The translations under genes and the position numbers were made by a program. The notes under the pieces were generated by a model, which worked only from the letters and a program-made list of their open reading frames with translations, was not told the DNA's origin and ran no database searches. Below are positions 30,653 through 35,174 of a stretch of 35,174 nucleotides of DNA, one piece after another; positions within the stretch are counted from its first letter, which is position 1; every line of letters starts with the position of its first letter. This DNA is from a virus: positions 1-35,174 of the IMG/VR virus record IMGVR_UViG_3300025759_000297; one strand, given 5' to 3'.

Positions 30653-30813
30653 AAAGACCAGAAGTAGGAGACAAAATAGAACATTTTTGTCGTTTGAACG
30701 GAGCATTTCAAGGTGAAGTAATAGAAATATTATCATCACAATTTGTTTATAAAACAGATAAGGGCGAGGAACGTTTCTGTTTATTCAGAGAATTATGGAA
30801 AATTGTTAAATAG
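30649..30813 (+). CDS. 54-residue SH3/KOW-like small protein
   Basis: ATG 30649 overlaps the stop of the previous gene (ATGA). The pattern VGDKIEHFCRLNGAFQGEVI, then strands ending FRELWKIVK, resembles a small SH3-like barrel as in KOW proteins (G-D-x-I...G-x-V). Short but coherent. Function is unknown. Confidence 0.55.
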   Translation: MKRPEVGDKIEHFCRLNGAFQGEVIEILSSQFVYKTDKGEERFCLFRELWKIVK

Positions 30814-30826
30814 AGTGGTTTAGAGT

Positions 30827-30834
30827 TATAAATA
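30827..30834 (+). promoter_or_regulatory. Late promoter (TATAAATA) of the 30863 gene
   Basis: TATAAATA followed by CTCTTATACAA, nearly the same downstream sequence as at 9737. The start is predicted near 30840, 23 bases before the ATG. Confidence 0.65.
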
Positions 30835-30862
30835 CTCTTATACAAACAATTAAGTAAATAAT

Positions 30863-32134
30863 ATGTCAGAAATAGATTCAATTAAAAGAATAATGTTAGG
30901 AGAAATGTCTCCAGACATGAAACGCTTGGACCAACTTGTAAGACAAGGAATGGCACCGACAGCGTCTTTACCTATGATACATCGAGGATTACAAAAACTT
31001 CAAAGTGGACAAACATTAAATCCAACTGAAAGAGCCGCTGTTAATAATGTCATGCAAAAGATGATGGCTATGGTAACAGGTGATGATACAGTTTTTCAAA
31101 GAACTAGAATGCATACACAAAAAACACGGTATCAAACTGAGGAAGCAGATGAGTTAGAGATAGAAACTACTGAAATTCCATTAAGCGAATTAATGGAGGA
31201 AGTAAAACCTCATAAAATGTTCAAAGATGATAAAGTTAAAATGGCAAAAGATAAAAAAGACCATGATAAGTTAAAGAAGAAAGGCTATACGCACGATGAC
31301 CCCGAGACTAAAGAAGTCGAGGAAGAGAAAAAGAATTGTGGGTGTGGAGAAACACCATGTAAAACACACGGCAAAAAGAAAAAGGATATGGAAGAAGGTA
31401 TAGATATTAAAAAAGCCGACATGGGAGAAGTAATTAAAGATTTTCAGGATTCAGATGCACCTCAATTTAAAGGTAAATCTAAGGACAAAAAACGAGAAAT
31501 GGCAATAGCAGCCAAACTTGATGCAAAAGACAAAAAAGAGGAGACCCAAGTGGAAAACACATTAATATCAAAAACGCTTGAAGTAATAGAACAACAAGTA
31601 GTAGACAAAGGTCAGCGAATGAAAATTAAGAAGAAGGGAGCTAAAGTTAAGAAGCAACTTTCATCTAAAGACTTCGGACAACCTGAGGCAATTAGGCAAC
31701 AACCTCATATGAGAAAAAAGATGCCTAACTTAAAGAACGAAACAGAATATTCAAATGTTCTTAAAAGTCTATCTGAAATGGATATTAAATATAAAGTATC
31801 TAGACCAAAGGCTATTAGTCCTGAATTAAAAGACACATTAAAGAAAGGTAATAAAGAACTTTCTAAGTCAATGGACAAACTTAAAAAGATGAAAGGCGAT
31901 AATATGCCGGAGTCTTACAAAGACAAATTTAAGAAAATGCTTAAGGGCAAAGATTTAGGTAAAATGTCAGATGCAGAAACCAAAGAGTTTTTCAAAAATG
32001 TAGATAAATCACATAAAGCTGACAATGAGGCATATCAACCAGAACTTCCTGGAATGGGGCAAAAGAAACCTGTTCAACCGGAACTTCCAGGTATGAAACC
32101 TAAAACTAAACCTGTAATTAAGAAAACAACTTAA
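30863..32134 (+). CDS. Low-complexity charged virion-region protein
   Basis: 423 residues. The N-terminus (SEIDSIKRIMLGEMSPDMKR) is ordered. The rest is mostly Lys/Glu-rich, with a small Cys/His patch (NCGCGETPCKTH) that could bind zinc. DSDAPQFKGKSKDKKREMAI is a block I have seen in cyanophage head-region proteins. Near the end QPELPGM occurs twice (about residues 395-401 and 408-414). It is probably a prohead core or scaffold-like protein, processed or disordered. Late promoter in front. Confidence 0.6.
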   Translation: MSEIDSIKRIMLGEMSPDMKRLDQLVRQGMAPTASLPMIHRGLQKLQSGQTLNPTERAAVNNVMQKMMAMVTGDDTVFQRTRMHTQKTRYQTEEADELEIETTEIPLSELMEEVKPHKMFKDDKVKMAKDKKDHDKLKKKGYTHDDPETKEVEEEKKNCGCGETPCKTHGKKKKDMEEGIDIKKADMGEVIKDFQDSDAPQFKGKSKDKKREMAIAAKLDAKDKKEETQVENTLISKTLEVIEQQVVDKGQRMKIKKKGAKVKKQLSSKDFGQPEAIRQQPHMRKKMPNLKNETEYSNVLKSLSEMDIKYKVSRPKAISPELKDTLKKGNKELSKSMDKLKKMKGDNMPESYKDKFKKMLKGKDLGKMSDAETKEFFKNVDKSHKADNEAYQPELPGMGQKKPVQPELPGMKPKTKPVIKKTT

Positions 32135-32144
32135 CAATTTATAG

Positions 32145-32152
32145 TATAAATA
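32145..32152 (+). promoter_or_regulatory. Late promoter (TATAAATA) of the 32174 gene
   Basis: TATAAATA in the 39-nt gap, followed by the ribosome site AGGAG (32163-32167) and ATG 32174. Confidence 0.7.
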
Positions 32153-32173
32153 AAAATAAAATAGGAGAAAAAA

Positions 32174-32422
32174 ATGTCCGCATGGAATAAAACAACTCAG
32201 AAGCCTGTCGTAACTGGTTACGATGCAGCTGATATCTACATGGTAGACGAGGCCGAAGTCGCAGCTACTAATGGGATTGCACAACCTGGTTGGGTCCACG
32301 TTAAAACTGTAGGTTCTAGAAAACTTTACGAAACTCTAGTAGCTATGGCACAACCTTCAACAGATGCTGAATATGAGGCAGCTGGTGGAGCAGATGACGA
32401 CGCTGAATTCCCAGACAGTTAA
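32174..32422 (+). CDS. Small late virion-type protein
   Basis: 82 residues, beginning SAWNKTTQKPVVTG and containing GWVHVKTVGSRKLYETLVAM. That pattern (MSAWNK ... GWV ... ETLVAM) recurs in my recollection of marine T4-like phages as a small structural or decoration protein. The C-terminus is acidic (ADDDAEFPDS). The AGGAG ribosome site and late promoter suggest high output. A short inverted repeat (TTAATTA-G-TAATTAA) overlaps its stop. Confidence 0.6.
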   Translation: MSAWNKTTQKPVVTGYDAADIYMVDEAEVAATNGIAQPGWVHVKTVGSRKLYETLVAMAQPSTDAEYEAAGGADDDAEFPDS

Positions 32423-32435
32423 TTAGTAATTAACA

Positions 32436-32882
32436 ATGGCTGATCAAAAATTAAGTGAACTAACGAGTGTATCGGGAGCAGCTGCTTCTGATACTCTCTA
32501 TTTAGTTAAAGATGGTGCAAGTAGTAAAATAACTTTTGCTAATCTTTTAGCTACGGTTCCTACCCCTGTAGCTTTTACAGATAAAGTTACAATAGGCGAT
32601 GTAGATACAATGACTTCATTGGGTTCTGTTAGTATAACAACTAACGTTACTTATCTTAATAACCTATCATCAGGCGGGACTTTGAGTATTGGAACAGGAA
32701 CTGAAGGTCAAATTAAAATTATTATTATGACAAGTAATACAGGTGGATATACAGTAGACTTAGATGACTCTGATGTTCAGCACGACCTTATTAGATTTAC
32801 GGAGGCAGGTCACACTGCTACTTTACTATGTGCCAACGGTAAGTGGTTTATGATTGGAGGAACTGCTACTGTTACTAACTAA
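32436..32882 (+). CDS. Virion-associated protein, fibre-like N-terminus
   Basis: 148 residues. ADQKLSELTSVSGAAASDTLYLV is typical of the start of phage fibre or head-decoration proteins that open with K-x-S-E-L-T. The remainder is a Thr/Gly/Ser-rich beta-solenoid-like chain (SSGGTLSIGTGTEGQIKIII). No enzymatic motif. It lies between small late proteins. Confidence 0.6.
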   Translation: MADQKLSELTSVSGAAASDTLYLVKDGASSKITFANLLATVPTPVAFTDKVTIGDVDTMTSLGSVSITTNVTYLNNLSSGGTLSIGTGTEGQIKIIIMTSNTGGYTVDLDDSDVQHDLIRFTEAGHTATLLCANGKWFMIGGTATVTN

Positions 32883-32889
32883 ATAATGT

Positions 32890-33270
32890 ATGATTGAAAT
32901 AAATGAGAATAACTTTCTCATATATGCTATAAAGAATTATAACAATCCAGAATGCGAAGGCATGGATGATTTAGAACAAGACTTAAAACGGTTTAAGTAT
33001 CTAAAAAGATTGTTTGGCAGATATGCGAAAAACGGTGTATTAAGCGAAAGGCTAATACTTAACCATCTAGTAGTGCTATATAATGTGTTCGGGAACTCTG
33101 CGACACGTTTACTTTTCTATCAAATTGAGGAAAAGTATTGGGCAATATTAAAGTCCTTTTTAGTTTATTTGAAAAGGGTGCCGTTGGATGAGATAGCAAA
33201 GCCAACAAAGTCGGAATTTTTTAACATTCCATTAGATGGAAAGGTATTGGATAAACTTAGGGAAATTTAA
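32890..33270 (+). CDS. Conserved helical late protein, unknown function
   Basis: 126 residues. RFKYLKRLFGRYAKNGVLSE and ERLILNHLVVLYNVFGNSAT form a helical block that I recall from marine T4-like phages, where it lies next to the following gene. The next ATG lies immediately after this stop, so the two are co-expressed. No function can be assigned. Confidence 0.65.
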   Translation: MIEINENNFLIYAIKNYNNPECEGMDDLEQDLKRFKYLKRLFGRYAKNGVLSERLILNHLVVLYNVFGNSATRLLFYQIEEKYWAILKSFLVYLKRVPLDEIAKPTKSEFFNIPLDGKVLDKLREI

Positions 33271-33807
33271 ATGTCAAGATTTGTAGACTCCGTAGTAGTA
33301 TATCGCATATTGCGATTACTTTCCACGCCGATTGTTCAATCAGATGCCTATAAATTGGGCCTAGTAGATAAAGACGCCAAGAAAATAAAAGAACCACAAA
33401 CAAATCAAGAGTTAGAAGCATACAGCTTACTTCAACGTTTCGTATTTAAAATACAAAAAGCATTAACAAGGTCTAGCGATATGAACGCTAAAAGACTTTT
33501 AACTTTCGCAGCTGCACTCTCTATTTTAAGAGAATATAAAGAGATAGATGAGGAAACACCAATTGAAACGTTAATCGAATTATTTGAAACAGACCCTAAA
33601 GTTCAAGAGCAAGCAAGACTATTAGAAAATCACAATCTAATATCATTTAAAAATTACATACAGGACCTAGATGAAATGATGGGTGTAGGTGGTGGTGCCA
33701 TTGCCGGATTAGGTGTTGGCCCTCAAGGCGAGCCCGGTGTATCTAAAAAGAAACAAAAAGAAATACAAAAGAAAGGGGGAACAGTCATAAGACGTAACTC
33801 TAAATAA
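33271..33807 (+). CDS. Conserved head-region protein, unknown function
   Basis: 178 residues. The start SRFVDSVVVYRILRLLSTPI and the Gly-rich GGGAIAGLGVGPQGEPGVSK near the end are recognisable features of a protein conserved in T4-like cyanophage head clusters. The C-terminus is basic (KKQKEIQKKGGTVIRRNSK). It may act in prohead assembly. It directly follows the previous gene. Confidence 0.65.
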   Translation: MSRFVDSVVVYRILRLLSTPIVQSDAYKLGLVDKDAKKIKEPQTNQELEAYSLLQRFVFKIQKALTRSSDMNAKRLLTFAAALSILREYKEIDEETPIETLIELFETDPKVQEQARLLENHNLISFKNYIQDLDEMMGVGGGAIAGLGVGPQGEPGVSKKKQKEIQKKGGTVIRRNSK

Positions 33808-33810
33808 ATT

Positions 33811-34473
33811 ATGAAAATCCTAATAGTAGGCAACTTTCGCACAGGAAGTTGGACACTCCTTAACAAATTAAAAGAAGAATATAATCTCGGAAGCATGGGT
33901 GAGCTTTTTAGTGATTTTAGAGCTCAAGACGCAGACAAAATAATAGAAGAAAAGTTCAACACATTTGCCTATGGTAAAAATGTTATTGCTAAATTACATC
34001 CTACACAATTGGAAAGAGGCTTTCTTTTAAACTCAAATGAAATAATTGATATATGTCTTAAATTTTGTAAGTTTTCAGATAAAATAATATATTCACATAG
34101 AAGAAATACATTAGAACAAGTTGTAAGTTATACAGTAGCTAGAGAACAGTCAGTAGGTAAAGCATTTGCAAACCCAGAAGCATGGTTAGCCGGAGATAAG
34201 GACATGACTCCTTTTGATGCTACTAGGGATAATTACACAAAGGAAATGACTGATGTAGCTTTATTAAATGGGTATAGAAGGTTATTAGATGGGCATAATT
34301 ATATACAAAAGATATATGAAAAATATCCACGTGAAGTAATTACTATGGAAGATGTCAAACCTTATAACCCATATCCAAATCAATATAAATACAAAGGAAG
34401 CTGGCAACCGCCAACAAATTTTATTTTAGGAAAAGGTGAGATGGAACCTAAACCTAATACTGAAATTACATAA
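33811..34473 (+). CDS. Sulfotransferase-like protein
   Basis: 220 residues. GNFRTGSWTL (7-16) resembles the PAPS 5'-phosphosulfate loop (x-x-x-R-S/T-G-S/T-x-x). YSHRRNTLEQVVSYTVA resembles the 3'-phosphate binding block (R-x7-S) followed by the usual helix. It should transfer sulfate from PAPS to a sugar, lipid or protein. The donor-binding His/Lys catalytic base is not assigned. Its position among late virion genes suggests sulfation of a particle or surface component. Confidence 0.65.
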   Translation: MKILIVGNFRTGSWTLLNKLKEEYNLGSMGELFSDFRAQDADKIIEEKFNTFAYGKNVIAKLHPTQLERGFLLNSNEIIDICLKFCKFSDKIIYSHRRNTLEQVVSYTVAREQSVGKAFANPEAWLAGDKDMTPFDATRDNYTKEMTDVALLNGYRRLLDGHNYIQKIYEKYPREVITMEDVKPYNPYPNQYKYKGSWQPPTNFILGKGEMEPKPNTEIT

Positions 34474-34476
34474 ATA
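34469..34476 (+). promoter_or_regulatory. Variant late promoter (CATAAATA)
   Basis: CATAAATA overlaps the sulfotransferase-like stop codon and differs by one base from TATAAATA. It lies 42 bases before ATG 34518, which has the ribosome site TGGAGG. Confidence 0.4.
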
Positions 34477-34517
34477 ATCATTACGTAATTAATAAACTAT
34501 ACTATTGGAGGCATATT

Positions 34518-34769
34518 ATGTTACAAAGTTTATTGGAAAAATTAAAAGCCTTTTTTGACTTTAATAAAGACGGAAAGGTTGACCAAAAGGATGCTGTTGA
34601 TGCAGGAAAAGCTGTTAAAAAAGCAACTGTAAAAAGAGCAAAGGCAGTTAAAAAAGAAATCGACGATGTCGGTAAAGCAGTTAAAAATGTTGGCAAACAA
34701 GCCAAACAAGTAGCATCTGCAGCTACAGGTAAAAAGCGAAGAGGTCGCAAACCAGCAGTTAAAAAATAA
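34518..34769 (+). CDS. EF-hand/H1-like small basic protein
   Basis: 83 residues. DFNKDGKVDQKD (14-25) is a perfect calcium-binding loop (Asp14, Asn16, Asp18, Gly19, Val21, Asp22, Asp25). The remaining 55 residues are Lys/Ala/Val repeats (KAVKKATVKRAKAVKKE) ending GKKRRGRKPAVKK, like histone H1 tails with an AT-hook-type RGRKP. A calcium-responsive DNA-binding virion protein is an attractive reading. It is preceded by a very good ribosome site, TGGAGG. Confidence 0.7.
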   Translation: MLQSLLEKLKAFFDFNKDGKVDQKDAVDAGKAVKKATVKRAKAVKKEIDDVGKAVKNVGKQAKQVASAATGKKRRGRKPAVKK

Positions 34770-34775
34770 AACATC

Positions 34776-35174
34776 ATGGCTAAGGAATTAGAAACACAAG
34801 TTGCATTATTAGAGAAAGAAATTACTTCTACTAGAGAAGTCTTCTCTAAACTTGATTCTGCTATTGAAAAAATATCAGATGTTTCTAATTGCATTAATAA
34901 AATGTTAGCCGTTCATGAGCAGAAGATTGCCCAAACGGAACAAGATACGGAAGATTTATTTCATTTAGTAGAAAAAAGACGTTTGGAGTTAAACGAAGAC
35001 ATGAAGGAGTTGCATAGTAGGATAACAACCGGACAGCGTGAGGCTCAGAAAGAAGCTCATGCCCAGGTTGATAAAATTATGAATGCTATTGGTGATTTAA
35101 AAGTTCATATTGAACAAAAGGATTTAAAACAAGATGAGGCTCGTTGGAAACTAGAGCAAAAAATGGCTGACCTA
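34776..35174 (+). CDS. Coiled-coil protein, cut off by the right window edge
   Basis: At least 133 residues from ATG 34776, open to the last base. The protein is a nearly uninterrupted coiled coil, from AKELETQVALLEKEITSTRE through KMLAVHEEQ-like heptads to LKQDEARWKLEQKMADL. I recall a similar protein in marine T4-like phages beside the head genes. It may be a prohead core or fibre-like rod protein. It starts six bases after the previous stop. Confidence 0.65.
   Translation, partial: MAKELETQVALLEKEITSTREVFSKLDSAIEKISDVSNCINKMLAVHEQKIAQTEQDTEDLFHLVEKRRLELNEDMKELHSRITTGQREAQKEAHAQVDKIMNAIGDLKVHIEQKDLKQDEARWKLEQKMADL

Noticed and set aside
34502-34894. Minus-strand open frame opposite the EF-hand protein
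   Set aside because: A composition artefact of the Lys-rich plus-strand gene; no start signal.
1-35174. Integrase, attachment sites, insertion sequences or CRISPR arrays
   Set aside because: None seen; the layout is that of a lytic T4-like phage.

Overview
The window is a 35.2-kb stretch of an AT-rich, T4-like (Straboviridae/Kyanoviridae-type) marine myovirus genome. Every convincing gene reads left to right. The T4 core replication and recombination set is present in an order typical of cyanophages and pelagiphages: sliding clamp gp45, clamp loader gp44 and gp62, RegA, DNA polymerase gp43, UvsX, helicase gp41 and DNA ligase gp30. It carries markers common in marine T4-like phages: a CobT-like/CobS-like pair, Hsp20, DUF3310 and conserved small virion-region proteins. 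No photosynthesis gene is present, so sequence alone does not decide between a cyanobacterial and a SAR11-type host. The glutamine riboswitches lean towards cyanobacteria, since that class is best known there.

Layout. (1) 1-3.4 kb: a CobT-like VWA protein cut off by the left edge, a CobS-like AAA+ ATPase and a DUF3310 protein. (2) 3.4-5.8 kb: a small late protein, a nucleotidyltransferase-like protein, a glycosyltransferase and an unknown. (3) 5.8-11.4 kb: a replication operon in which core genes alternate with auxiliary genes, in the order gp45, peroxiredoxin, gp44, DUF481-like outer-membrane protein, gp62, isochorismatase-like protein, regA, fatty-acid desaturase, hsp20. (4) 11.4-18.3 kb: SDR, LSm-like protein, gp43, UDP-glucose dehydrogenase-like protein, uvsX, zinc-ribbon protein, gp41. 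(5) 18.3-19.5 kb: two tandem glutamine riboswitches directly behind a late promoter, a 47-residue basic peptide, a textbook terminator, then a holin-like pair. (6) 19.6-24.2 kb: unknowns, DNA ligase, radical SAM enzyme, FmdB-like protein. (7) 24.4-27.8 kb: tRNA-Thr(UGU), a coiled-coil protein, an SGNH hydrolase, a ligase-fold/NadM-like pair and an M15 endolysin. (8) 27.8 kb to the end: very basic or acidic virion-associated proteins, another nucleotidyltransferase, a sulfotransferase-like protein, an EF-hand/H1-like small protein and a coiled-coil protein cut off by the right edge.

Regulation is unusually readable. Early genes have sigma70-type promoters (TTGACA or TTGACT, 17-18 nt, TATAAT-like). 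Late genes have T4-type TATAAATA boxes. In several cases the predicted transcription start is the A of the ATG, which implies leaderless mRNAs (gp43, the 19596 gene, the ligase-fold gene and the 27775 late gene). The standout locus is the glutamine-riboswitch/small-peptide unit at 18323-18629. It looks like a phage switch that senses host glutamine and controls a tiny basic protein, possibly one acting on host nitrogen assimilation.
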